A stretch of DNA of 64,000 bases from Solanum dulcamara (Eukaryota > Streptophyta > Magnoliopsida > Solanales > Solanaceae): positions 30,304,001 through 30,368,000 of the forward strand of contig NC_077240.1 of the NCBI RefSeq assembly GCF_947179165.1, given 5' to 3'. Within the stretch, counting starts at the first letter, position 1, and each line of letters begins with the position of its first letter. Positions 31,435 to 42,927 of this stretch are shown here, in pieces. The notes below the pieces were generated by a model. That model made no database searches. It was not told where the DNA came from and saw nothing but the letters and a program-made list of their open reading frames with translations. Both the position numbers and the translations under genes were made by a program.

Positions 31435-34400
31435 TCATGGTTTGAACAAGTTCATGACTCCAAGTTCCTTCACCAGCAGTTGATGTTGGCCCTTGCCAAG
31501 ACTCTTGATGAGCAAGTCGGCTAGTTGATCTTTGGTATGTGTGAATTCTGTTTTCAGCATACCTTGGTTGATCTTTTCTCTTACAAAATGGCAATCAATG
31601 TCTATGTGTTTGGTTCTTTCATGGAAGATAGGATTGGCAGCAATTTGAATAGCTGCTTTGCTGTCACACACCATGGTTATAGGAAGCTCAATGTGTATGC
31701 CAAGTTCTTCAAACAGCCCTACAAGCCATGTAACTTCAGCAGCAAAGTGAGCCATGCTTCTAAACTCAGCTTCAGCTGAGCTTCTGGATACAGTCTCCTG
31801 TTTCTTAGACTTCCAAGATATCAGTGCTCCACCAAGCTTGACCAAGTAGCCAGTTACAGATCTTCTTGTTTCCAGGCAGCTTCCCCAATCTGAGTCACAG
31901 TAGGCTAGAAGCTTGTTGGTGTCTTCTGCAGGCATTAGTAGTCCAAGACCAGGGGCTTCTTTTATGTACCTAACCACTCTCAATGCAGCTTCCATGTGAG
32001 ACTTTTTGGGGCAGTGCATGAACTGACTCAGAACCTGAACTGAGAAGGCTAAATCAGGTCTAGTCATAGTCAGATATAGAAGTCTTCCTACCAGTCTTTG
32101 GTACCTGCTGGGATCCTGAAGTTTGTGATCTTCATGTCCCTCATTACCTGTACCTCCAACACACTCATCATATTGTGCAGATGTAAGCTTCTGATTCTGT
32201 TCCAAGGGAGTTGCTGCAGGTTTAGCTCCCCCTAGACCACACTCAGCTATTAATTCAAGAGCATATTTCCTTTGAGACATGTGGATCCCTTTGCTTGATC
32301 TGGCACATTCAATCCCTAGGAAGAATTTGAGCTCTCCTAGATCCTTCATTTTGAACTCCTTCTTTAGGTTTTTTTTGGTGTCTCTGATGATGTCCTGGTT
32401 ACTACCAGTGATCAAAAGATGATCTACATATACCAGCACAATAAGTATATCATGCTTATCATGTCTAGTGAAGAGTGAGTAATCATAGTGACTTTGATGG
32501 AATCCCAGCCGAAGTAAAGACTGTGTTAGCTTAAAGTTCCACTGCCTTGGTGCTTGTTTGAGGCCATATAGAGACTTGTGAAGTTTGCAGACTTTAGTGT
32601 TCTCCCCCTGTCTAGCAAACCCAGGAGGAATGGTCATGTAGACATCCTCTAACAAATCACCATTAAGGAAGGCATTGTGAACATCCATCTGATGGATGAG
32701 CCAACCCTTTGAAGCAGCAAGTGCAATAATGGATCTCACAGTAACCATTTTAGCCACAGGGCTGAAAGTTTCCCCATAATCAAGCCCCTCTTGTTGGCTA
32801 TACCCCTTAGCAACTAGCCTGGCCTTATACCTCTCCACTTCACCTGTAGATTTGTATTTTACTTTGTAGATCCATCTACAACCAATAGGCTTCTTACCAG
32901 GAGGGAGATCCACCAGACTCCAAGTGTTGTTGTCCATCAAGGAATCTATTTCCTGCTGCATGGCATGGATCCACTGAGGGTCAAGAGCAGCTTCATGATA
33001 AGAAGAGGGCTCTGAGATAGCTGAGAATGTCTTGATGCAGGAGCTGTAAGATGAAGACACATGTTTGTAGCTAACAAAGTCAGAAACTGGAAATAGACAA
33101 GAGTGGCTTTTGGACTTAGTAACAAAATCCTGGAGCCAGATAGGAGGTTTGGTTGATCTGGAGGACCTTCTGGGAGGAGCTGCTGTGGGAGATGGAAGTG
33201 GAGAATGGATTTCAGGAGTAATTGGTAGCTGAGAGTCTTGAGGAGGATCATCAGGTGACAGGCTAGTAGGTGGAAGATCATTATCAGGTTGTACTAGAGT
33301 TAAGACAGGAAAAATGGGATTGGATGAGGTTTGAAAGTCTTTAAAAGGGAACATGTCTTCTTTGAACACAACATGCCTGTTCACAAAGAAGGACTTAGTA
33401 TGTAGATCATACAGGATATAACCCTTTTGAGACAAGGAGTATCCCATAAGTACAGCAGGTATAGCTCTAGGAGAGAACTTATCAGTAATGGCTGGACAAG
33501 TAGCATAACATAGGCAACCAAAAATTTTGATATGAGAGAGGGATGGAGGATGTTGATACAGTATCTCAAAGGGAGACTTATAAGATAACAGTTTAGATGG
33601 AAGTCGATTAAGGATATAGACAGCTGTGGTAACACATTCTCCCCAAAATTGCAAGGGTATTGATGCCTGGAACCTCAAGGCTCTTGCCATATTTAAGATA
33701 GTTCTGTGCTTCCTTTCTACTACACCATTTTGCTGAGGAGTGTAAACACATGTGGTTTGATGACAGATTCCCAGAGTTGACAGCATGGACTGAAAAGCTG
33801 TGCTCATGAATTCAGTCCCATTATCAGTTCTAAGTACTTTAACACAAGTTGAAAACTGATTATGGATTTGAGCAAAAAAATGTCTCATCACAACTATAGT
33901 ATCAGATTTAGCTGTGAGAAGAAATAGCCAAGTGAATCTGGAGTAGTCATCTACTACAGTAACAAAGTATTTCATTCCATTATGAGTAGGTACTCTATAT
34001 GGTCCCCAAACATCACAATGCACCAAGTCAAAGAGTGCCTTTGAAGTGTGAATGCTTACAGGAAAAGGAACTTTTGTTTGTTTTGCTAATGGACACACTG
34101 TACAAGGTGAGCTGTTCGAGATATCTACTCTTGAGAGACTAGGGGACCTTCTTATTACATCAATAGGAGCATGTCCTAACCTGCTATGCCACAGTGTACT
34201 TGACTCAGAACTACTACCATATACAGCACTAGTAGTAGAAGACACTTGAGCTGTAGAGGTACTGCATCTCCTCTGAGTAGAATCAGTATGGTGAAAGCCT
34301 TCCTTGAGGATGTAGAGTCCTTCATCTTCTCTACCAATCCCCTTGACCTGTCCACTATAGAGATCCTGAAAGACACAAAAATCAGGAAAGAAGGCTGCCA

Positions 34401-35919
34401 TGCATTGAAGCTCCTTAGTTAGTTGTAACACAGATAAGAGGTTGCGTTTGAACTCAGGAACAAAGAGAACATTGTCAATAACTTGATCTCCAAAGACTTT
34501 TGTGCTGCCAACATGAGACACTAATGCAACATTTCCTGTTGGTAGTAGTACATGCCTTCTTTTAGGCTTAGACACTGAGGTATAATTTTCTAGTGATGAC
34601 AGCTGAGATGTCATATGGTTAGTGGCTCCTGTGTCAACTATCCACTCCTTATTTACATATTTGGACACTAGAGTTGACAAAACTCTACCTGTTGTGGCTG
34701 CTTTGGCTGAATGCTCTCCACCAGTGTTACTGCCTTTAGTTAGTAACTGCATTATTTGCTGATATTGTTCTTTTGTGAAGAAAGCTGCAGGTGGCTTGTA
34801 TGCTGCATTAGGCTCTTCATTGTGTGATAAGCCTGCACTTTGAGCAACTGTAACTTGATTAGCAAAGGAACTAGAGCTAGGTGTAGAACTACCAGTTTTC
34901 TTCTTGGATCTCCAGCCAACTGGATATCCTTTGACTTTGAAGCATTGCTCCTTAGTGTGACCTCTGTAGCCACACACCTCACAGGTAATAACAGGTTTTT
35001 GTAGTTTCTGAGAATTAAACTGAGCTTCATAGTGACTTCTAATTGGATTACCACCACCTCCACCAGATTGATGACCAGAGTTCCCATTACCAAAACTATG
35101 ACCACTCCCTTTTTGGCTAAACAATGCAGTACTTTCCATCAGTTTAGGCAGGGGTGATTCATAGTTAGTGTGTGCTATGTTCCTTTGACTTTCATGATCC
35201 ATGACAAGGGAGAAGGCTTTGTTAAGAGTTGGAGTTGGAGACTGCATCAAAATTTGTCCTCTAACTGCAGAGTAGGTTTCATTTAGTCCCATTAGGAACT
35301 CTAGTAACCTTTGATACTCATAGTGATCTTGAAACTTCTTAGACTCAGGGCACGAACAACCTGGACAAGGCATAATTGAATCATATTCATTCCACAAACT
35401 TTTGAGTTTTGTATAGTAATCTGAAATTGACATGGTTCCCTGACTTAGACCATGAATTTCTTTATAGAGTTGATACACATGAGCTCCATTTATCTTGTCA
35501 AATCTTTCCTTTAGATCACACCAGACTTTGTGTGCATCTCCTCCATACACCACAGTTCCCAGCAATCCTGGTCAAACTGCATTCATAATCCAAGAGAGGA
35601 TTACAGCATTACACTTCTCCCAAGCATCAGACAACTCAGGTCCAAACTTAGACTTAGGATATCTACCATCAATGAATCCAAGTTTACTCTTGCCTATTAA
35701 TCCAATTCTCATTGATCTACTCCAGATCGCGTAGTTCTCTGAACCAACTAGTTGAAGAGAAATTAATGAGCTACCTGGAGTATCATTTTGATGCAAGAAG
35801 AGAGAATGATTGTGATCAATGTTTGGTATTACCAGCTCAGATGCTGCTGTGTTTGAGTTGAAATTCTCAGCACCTCGTCTTCTAGTTGCAGCTTCACCAG
35901 CTTCATCTAGATTCACCAT
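31435..35919 (-). pseudogene. Copia II gag-pol polyprotein with one in-frame stop
   Basis: One frame of 1495 codons from ATG 35917-35919, broken only by TGA at 35572-35574 (codon 116, after SWIMNAV). Order: gag_3-type N-terminus (LHQNDTPGSSLISLQLVGSE), UBN2-type gag, CCHC knuckle C313-C326, protease D429-T-G, pre-integrase (LWHSRLGHAP), integrase D636, D699 and E735 (spacings 62 and 35), and RVT_2 (WSLVDLPPGKKPIGCRWIYK). The catalytic box reads YVDH: His1167 (codon 32419-32421) replaces the second Asp. RNase H follows (CDSDWGSCLETRRSVTGY). The C-terminal ADLLIKSL is also slightly off the usual ADILTKAL. The stop and the missing Asp mean it cannot copy itself, though the rest is almost pristine. 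Confidence 0.95.
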
Positions 35920-36034
35920 TGAACTTTCTTCGAAAACTGAGAATGCTGAAAGGCTGAAAATTTACTGCGACTCAAACTCCTTTCAAGACGAGCACCTGCA
36001 CTTCTCGGTTTCCAGTTATAGAAACTTACCAAAT

Positions 36035-36046
36035 GCTCTGATACCA
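36035..36046 (-). promoter_or_regulatory. Copia II primer-binding site (tRNA-iMet)
   Basis: Minus strand TGGTATCAGAGC lies immediately after the 5' LTR end (TATCA). It complements the 3' end of plant initiator tRNA-Met and primes minus-strand synthesis. Confidence 0.92.
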
Positions 36047-36411
36047 TGATAACTTTGATGATGGAGTCTTGTTAGACGACTATATGAGTCAAGACGAGTT
36101 AGACGAGAAAAACTAATGGAAGTTGAAGAAACGAGAAGCTGCAGGTGCAGCAGAAGAAAGAAAAAACAGAGGAAGTTGCAGAGAAGAAGAGGAGAAGGGA
36201 GAAGATTACATTGCTATCCAAAATGATCACATTATGCATATGCACTCACACTTCATGTGGTGTGAGTGAGTTGTATTTATAGAGTTAGATTAGTTAGTTA
36301 CAAGTCACTATCAACCTACAACTAACCTCTAACAACCTTCAACTAACTTCTAACAAACTATTAACCATATCTAACAAACTATTAACCATGGTAGCTTGCA
36401 TATGGTTAACA
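36047..36411 (-). repeat. Copia II 5' LTR
   Basis: 365 bp, next to the PBS on the left and target duplication ATACG (36412-36416) on the right. It carries an extra TTAGACGAG near 36095 compared with the 3' LTR. Confidence 0.93.
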
Positions 36412-37131
36412 ATACGACTTCCACACTTTTCTTTTCCAAAGCTTTTTTCTTTTATGCAAGTGCAACATTTTTTTTCATGTTGATCTCAAATCCCTTGCTC
36501 TACTCGTTTAGCCCATGAATATAATCACATTCATCAAGGAGTCCCACTTACACTTTGAAATCAATTTCACAACTTCTGATCACTAGATGTTTACAGACTT
36601 TTGGTTCTTTTAATGTTTACATAACATTTCTGCAATCTTGTTAAGTCTCATGACTAATATCTTCAAAAGATTCGATTCTTCTATAATTATTTGTCAATCA
36701 TCAAAATTAATTTTAGCTCAACTAATAGATGACCTTTTTATCTCAGTAAACATTGAATAATTTCTTATTTTTATCACATGAATGAGGACTACTCCAATTT
36801 TTATTTTTATTTTTATATATATTATTTTATTTTTTTAGAATGGAGGACAATTTAGTCCTCCACCTCAAAAGATAGATTATTTTGAGTGGAAGTTCAAATT
36901 TAAAAAATCATTTAGATAGTTTTCTCTAAAAGAAATATTAATAGTGGTACGATGGATAAATTAGGAATAATAAAGAAGAATGTTAACATACCTAAAATCA
37001 TATGAATCTATCATGGTTAAGTAACAAATTAAAATATGAATAAATAATAGTTAGTCAAAATTTTACTGACTACAAAATATAACACTAAGTTCTTGAAAGT
37101 CTTTCATATTAATTACATCGATCCTTGTTTG

Positions 37132-37512
37132 ACCAAACATCAATTACTTGATTGACTTCCCTTCCTTATAAACGTGTTATATGATGAGCTTTCTAATTTA
37201 TCCAAGAGAAATCTGTAATCATCATAGATATTAGAGTAATTATCATTTCCATTTTTAATAAAGTTGACCACTACTTTTATCCTATCATTTTTAATTTCAG
37301 AAGAAAACATATCATACTGTAGTAGTGTTACTTTAAGCCCATGCTATAGTGTTGATAGTTTAGCCAGGTCCATTTAGGCTTCATGTAATTAAGGTATTGT
37401 CAAAAATGGAGACGTGGAGTTAGCGTATAATATACAAATTCACATAAATTCAATAATTTTCGCTTAAATTTTATGTTAAGAATTTCACTTAACATTTATG
37501 AATACTTCATTT
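37132..37512 (+). repeat. Diverged direct repeat, right copy
   Basis: Partner of 30462-30836, same orientation, 6.7 kb away. Removing copia II leaves about 1.3 kb between the two copies. Confidence 0.75.
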
Positions 37513-37726
37513 TGAATCTAATTTTTACTTTACCTTAATTTAAAATTTATGTAAAATTTATAAACTTTAAATCTTAGATTCACTAATGAGTGTCGTACCC
37601 TTATGACATGCATAACATAGTTAAGTTCAGCAACAACTTGCTTCAAGACTTTAACCAAACACCAATAATATATATAATATGGTAAAGTACTCCTTGCTTG
37701 GTTCCAATTACTAGATGTTTTATTTT

Positions 37727-38438
37727 ACGGGGTCAAAAATATCTTTAAATTACGTGAAATAAATAAAAAAGTCATTCGTTAGTAGTTTGGTTTAAAAATG
37801 TCATTGTTGTCAGTATTTTAGTCCAAAAATACCCTTAATGTTATTTAATTGATAAAAAATGCCCCTTTTCAAATAAATATATTATATATTTTTTTTTGCA
37901 CACATTCTTTTCCTAATATTTTTTTTAATTAGCAAATGTTTATCCTATTCAATTTGGAAAAAAAAAATACAAAAAAATAAAAATATTTTTTATCAGTATC
38001 TAAATTAAAATTAATGATGGGTTTACTATGATATTATATATATGACATACATTATCCGTTAAAAGGATATATTAAATTATTATATTTTAATTGTTGAAAT
38101 GAGATTAAAAAGAAAAAAAGGTATTTCCTACATTCTTAATAGTTAAAGTGATTTTAACATAAGTAAATAAATAAAATAAGAATAAGCTTCTTTAAAAATA
38201 ATATTTTTATTAAGAACAAGATGTGATTAAAAATAAAAGAAATAATATATTTATTCAGGAAAAAAAAGTATTTTTGACCCATTTAATAACAATAAAGATA
38301 TTTTTGAAGCAAACTATTAATAACAAGGACATTTTTGAACCAAAGTACTAAAGATAAAAATATTTTTGGACCAAATTATAAACATGGATATTTTTATTCA
38401 TTTCAAATAATTTAAAGACATTTTTAACCATTTTCCGT
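37727..38438. mobile_element. Fold-back (long inverted repeat) element
   Basis: Left arm from 37727 (ACGGGGTCAAAAATATC) and right arm ending 38438 (complement starts ACGGAAAATGGTTAAAAATG) pair imperfectly over roughly 165-200 bp. Each arm contains about three repeats of a 45-bp unit built around TTTGGTYCAAAAATAT. The centre is AT-rich and non-coding. No exact target duplication was found. The structure fits a MULE-type or fold-back MITE. Confidence 0.7.
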
Positions 38439-38930
38439 TTATTCTATAGCGTACCCTTTCACTAAATAAAAAAGTTTTTGACACGTTTCAAATATCATGA
38501 ATAATTTTCCAGTTCCTTTGCTATCATCATATATTAGTACAACTTTGTTTTGTCTTCTATGACATACAAGTAAACACGTTTACATATTTTTCAACAAGTA
38601 TTTAATAATTTCGCGCTATTTTCTCCATATATATTTTTGATAAATGAAAAGTCCATAGCTACATTATGGACCTTATAATCATGAAAAGAATACTTAAAAG
38701 AATAATTTTCCTATTATTTAGGAAATCGCATTAACTTTAACTAAGAATATATATAAAGTTAAATTTAAGAAGATAGTGATTTTTAGTGCTATTAGATGCA
38801 AAATTCTGTGCCAACACGATCCAATACATATTACTTTTATGTTCAAATTTATGTGACACTGATTGAAAACATTACTTGTAGAGGACGACGAATGAGACAA
38901 AACCCTAGTTGTTACTGATTTTTCACGAGA

Positions 38931-40778
38931 ATGACAAGTATGACAGCCGGCCAGCCGACCTCAAGTGCTGGACCGACGATAGCTCTCTCATCTGATATCT
39001 CTTTTCCTTTATTACAACATCACAAAGCTCTAAATCCTTTAATTTTACCTAAGAGAAGTACAATAGCAGTAGATCAATATGCTGATATCCTCAAGATAAA
39101 TAAAGAAGCAGTAGGCATTAAGCCAGCAATGGAATCTATCCCTATTAAAAAACTTAGCTACAAAGACGGTAGGGTGGTGTGGACTGAAGAGGAAGTTGAT
39201 AGAATGAATACTTTGGAGAACCTTCAATATGCCGTGGTGGAAAAATTTTCTTATGGATGGCCAGATCTTGAAGAGTTACGGATCCAAATACCAAAACAAT
39301 GTAGTGTGAAAGGGAAATGCAAAGTAGGATTATTAAAGAATAGACACATACTATTGCGATTCAGTAGACATGATAATTTTATTAATATGATGTCTAAGCC
39401 TAGCTATTACATATTATCAAAGGATGGCTATTCATACATGATAAGAATGCTTATTTATGATGCTACATTCACTGTTGGGGCAGAGACAACACTAGCAATG
39501 GCATGGATATCCCACATTTAAAATCGACCTTCTTTGTTAAGGAATCCATTTTCTCATTAGCATCAGCGGTAGAGAAACCATTACATCTAGAAATTACCAA
39601 TATCAATAAAAATCGACCTAGTTGTGCAAGAGTCAAGGTTCAAATGGATTTGATATCAGAATTTTCAAAGTTTGTAGATTTAGAAGTGGTGAATGAAGAT
39701 TCTAAGAAGTCGAGGGTGGAGAGAATTCAAATTCAGTATAACATGTTACCAAAGTACTGTAAACAATGCAAGTTACAGGGATATGATGAAAATAATTGTG
39801 GGGTGCTACATCCTGAACTTAGAAAACCTGTACAAGAGGAAAAGATTAAAGAAAATAAACGGATAAAGTACCTGGAGGGCAGAACAATGAACCTATGATA
39901 AGTGTAGAAAGGCATTTCAAGAGGTGGCATCCCACGAATAAGACTTTTCCAAGGCAGCAAAAAGAAGACAAAAAGAAGGGAGAAGAAAGAATTAGTACAT
40001 GCAACTCATTTGCAACTTTAAATGAGGAGGGAGAAAGCAAGGAGATGGAGCACAACAATGAAGATTCTTCTAGCATGATAAGAGGGCAGGACAAAGATCA
40101 GGGTGATGCAGCAGTAAACCCACTTGTAAAAAAGAACGATGAAGTTGTCAAAAAAACAATATGCAAGAAAGATATAATTCAGTAGCACAAGTCGACTAAA
40201 GACTGAATAACAAAGAACTTCATAAAAAGAGGCAGAAATAAAGCCAATTTTGATAATCCACAAGATAAAAGGGAGTTATATGGTAGCACTCTTTCAAATA
40301 AGCAGCAGGAGGGTATAATATGGGGACTGAGGAGAATGTTGTTAGAACCTTAAATTGGATAGAGGAGGATAATGCTAAGGACAAGAGTGACAATAATCAT
40401 AATGGGGAAGGGGATTTCATGCATATGAAAAATGGAGCATCACCAAAAGCTAAGCATACAGAAATAATTACAAGTGTTACAGACATGACTTTAGTTATTA
40501 GGGATGAGGATCTTCATATGGTAGCTCAACATAAAGTTGAAAAAAGAATTTTTGAGGAGGGAGAGATGATCTTGGCACAACAAAAGAGTGGTGCACCTGT
40601 AACAGATTTAGACATTAAAGTTAACACAGAACAATCAACAGATAACTTGAAAGAAATAGCTACCTTTCAAGTTCCACTCCAAATTATTGGAGGGGACTCA
40701 GAGATGATATTGGAAGATAGTCACTCTTGTGCAGCAACTAAAAGAGTGGCAGTTGGGGAGGTGATAAAGAGGAGATAA
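38931..40778 (+). pseudogene. LINE ORF1 (DUF4283 plus zinc knuckle)
   Basis: 38931-39521 encodes a DUF4283-type N-terminus (EEEVDRMNTLENLQYAVVEKF, GLLKNRHILLRFSRHDNFINMM). A frame change near 39510 leads to 39503-39898, which ends in a knuckle reading [14 protein letters not shown]. The conserved His of CX2CX4HX4C is Tyr here. After a stop at 39898, acidic and lysine-rich linker frames run to 40778. ORF1 proteins bind LINE RNA. It is inactive because of frameshifts and the altered knuckle. Confidence 0.75.
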
Positions 40779-41071
40779 TTGATTATTGTTCTTGAAGTCA
40801 TCAAAATCTATAAGAAGACAAGTCCTGTTAATACACTGCACAATTTGGTTTCTCATCAAGTCATAGAAAAAATATACTCTGGACTTTATAAATAAAAGAG
40901 AGGTGGAAGAAGTAGAAGATACAAAAGAGGAGCATAGTAACAATAAAGATAATCAAATATTGAGAAATGCTGACTTAAATGTTGTCTCTAATTCTAAAGG
41001 TGGGAAAGGAAAGTGTAGCATGAAAAATAAACCTGTTAGGGTAAATCCTAAGAGGAATGTGAAATTTGTTT

Positions 41072-42927
41072 CCAAATGAAGATGAAAACACTATTTTGGA
41101 ATGTGAAATCTACTAGAACTCAAAATTTATTCCAAAGAATTCAAATGTTGAACATACATCATAAGTTTTCAATTATTATACCGATGGAGACATTTCAGAA
41201 AGGAAATTCACAACCAAAATGGGAAGATATAGGTATTTGTTCAAAAGCATATTTATGTTGGGGTGATTTCAGACTCAGATCAATAATTAATCCTTCAACT
41301 TCATTTTCAAGAAACTTGAGCTACTATTTTGACTACAATAGTATATGCAAAATGTGATGCATTGGAAAGAATCAGCTTATGGAATGATATTTACAACATT
41401 AAGGTCAGCTTTAATCTTCCTTGATTGGTTGGGAGAGAATTTAATATCATCATGAGTGATGATAAAAAGAATGGGGGCCTGCCAGTTACCCACAAGAGTA
41501 TGAAGACTTTGCCTTTTGTAGGAATTCTTCTGAATTAATAGACATTAATTTAAAGAGTAGCCCTTTTACATGGTGGAATGGTAGAATTGATAGTGATTGT
41601 ATTTTTAAAAGATTGAATAGATTTTTGGTCAATCAATTTTTTATTGATTTATTAGGCAACCTTGATATGGAGCACTTGAAAAGAACTGGATCTAATCATG
41701 CCCCAATGCTTTTATCTTGTGTTTCTCATATGCTTTATATAAGGAAACCTTTCATATTTCTTAAATTTTGGGTGGAGGAAAAAGGATTTCTGAAAACTGT
41801 GGCCAATAATTAGAAATCAGTGGTCTCTTCTAATGTGTTCATTAGCTTGAAATAGAAGATGGAGAACACCAAAACAGCTCTATCCAACTGAAATAAAGAG
41901 TATTTTGGGGATATCTTCAAGCAACAAAGTATCAGAGAGGAGATTGTGAGAATGAAAGAAGAGTTATTTGAAGGATGTCCTACTGCTACTAACAGGATAA
42001 TATTGCAGTAGGCTCAGGCTGAGTTAAAGAAATATGTTCCTATTGAGGAAGAATTTAGGAGACATAAAACAGATATACAATGTTATTCAGAAGGGGATAA
42101 AAATATTACATTCTTTCATTATCTAGTTAATGGGAGGAGGAAGGGGCTTTCTATTAACATAATATTGAGGAAAATGGGTCATGGGATGAAGGCAATGACC
42201 AAATAGCTGAGGAAGCTATCAGTTTCTTCATGGATCAATTCTCTGAAAGTGGAAGGACAGGTACAGGAGATTTGACTTTGCTAATGCATATTTCCTCTTT
42301 AATTTTTGAGCAGAAGAATTGTTTTTAAAGCTTTTCCTACTAAAGATAAGGTAAAGGTAGTTTTTGAGCTTAATAGTAAGTGCTAGTAGTCCTGATGGAT
42401 TTACTAGACTATTTTATCAAAAGTACTGAAATATAGTGGGCGATGATATCTTCAAGGTGGTGACTGCTTTTCTTAATGGGTTTACTCTCTCAAAGTCTAT
42501 TACTCACACAAACTTAGTGCTGATACGGAAAAAAAAAGATATTGTAGAGTCCTTTTTTGATATGAGACCTATAAGTTTGAGTAAGTTTCTTAACAAGGTT
42601 ATTTTCAGAATTATGCATGATAGAATGGAGGGTCTGCTTCCTTCCATAATTTGTAAAAATCGGTCTGGCTTTTTGAAGGGAAAAAATATATCATAAAATA
42701 TCTTACTGGCCTAAGAGATTGTTTCTGATATTAGAATAAGGAATAAGCCTGCAGATGTGGCTATAAAACTAGACATGGCAAAGGCTTATGACAGAGTTAG
42801 TCGGCATTTCTTAATTAAGTTTCTAGAGAAAATGAGTTTTGATAGCACAGTGATGGATATGATTTGGAGGTTGATTGCAAACAATTAGTACTCTATCCTC
42901 ATCAATGTTCAAGCCCATGGGTTTTTT
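41072..42927 (+). pseudogene. LINE ORF2, endonuclease and first half of RT
   Basis: The endonuclease part starts MKMKTLFWNVKSTRTQNLFQRIQ at 41076 and reaches FTWWNGRIDSDCIFKRLNRFLVNQ (about 41565-41640) and SNHAPM (usually SDHAPL, so the catalytic Asp is Asn). The RT part at 42436-42927 has NLVLIRKKKD, RPISLSKFLNKV, the first catalytic aspartate in IKLDMAKAYDRV (about 42765-42800), and ends at AHGF where gypsy II inserted. Many stops and frameshifts. ORF2 nicks target DNA and reverse transcribes in place. Confidence 0.8.

Larger units (their letters stand above)
31056..36411 (-). mobile_element. Ty1/copia element II, full length
   Basis: Complete minus-strand element of 5356 bp with target duplication ATACG (31051-31055 and 36412-36416), LTRs of 366 and 365 bp, a primer-binding site complementary to initiator tRNA-Met (36035-36046) and a PPT (31422-31430). 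The internal frame has a single stop. The LTRs differ by two small indels and a few substitutions, so the insertion is fairly recent. Confidence 0.95.
36412..38880. other. AT-rich intergenic DNA
   Basis: No gene seen. Holds a small hairpin (TGGAGGAC / GTCCTCCA, about 36843-36864), the right copy of the diverged direct repeat (37132-37512) and a fold-back element (37727-38438). Confidence 0.5.
38880..42927 (+). mobile_element. LINE, 5' part (interrupted at 42927)
   Basis: L1-type plant LINE with ORF1 (DUF4283 plus zinc knuckle) and ORF2 (endonuclease and RT). It is split in the RT palm by gypsy II and resumes at 52947. The 5' end is approximate: the ORF1 start at 38931 is preceded by about 50 bp of less AT-rich sequence. 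Confidence 0.85.

Noticed and set aside
39846..40263. Minus-strand open frames over LINE ORF1
   Set aside because: Shadows of the acidic, lysine-rich + strand linker of ORF1.
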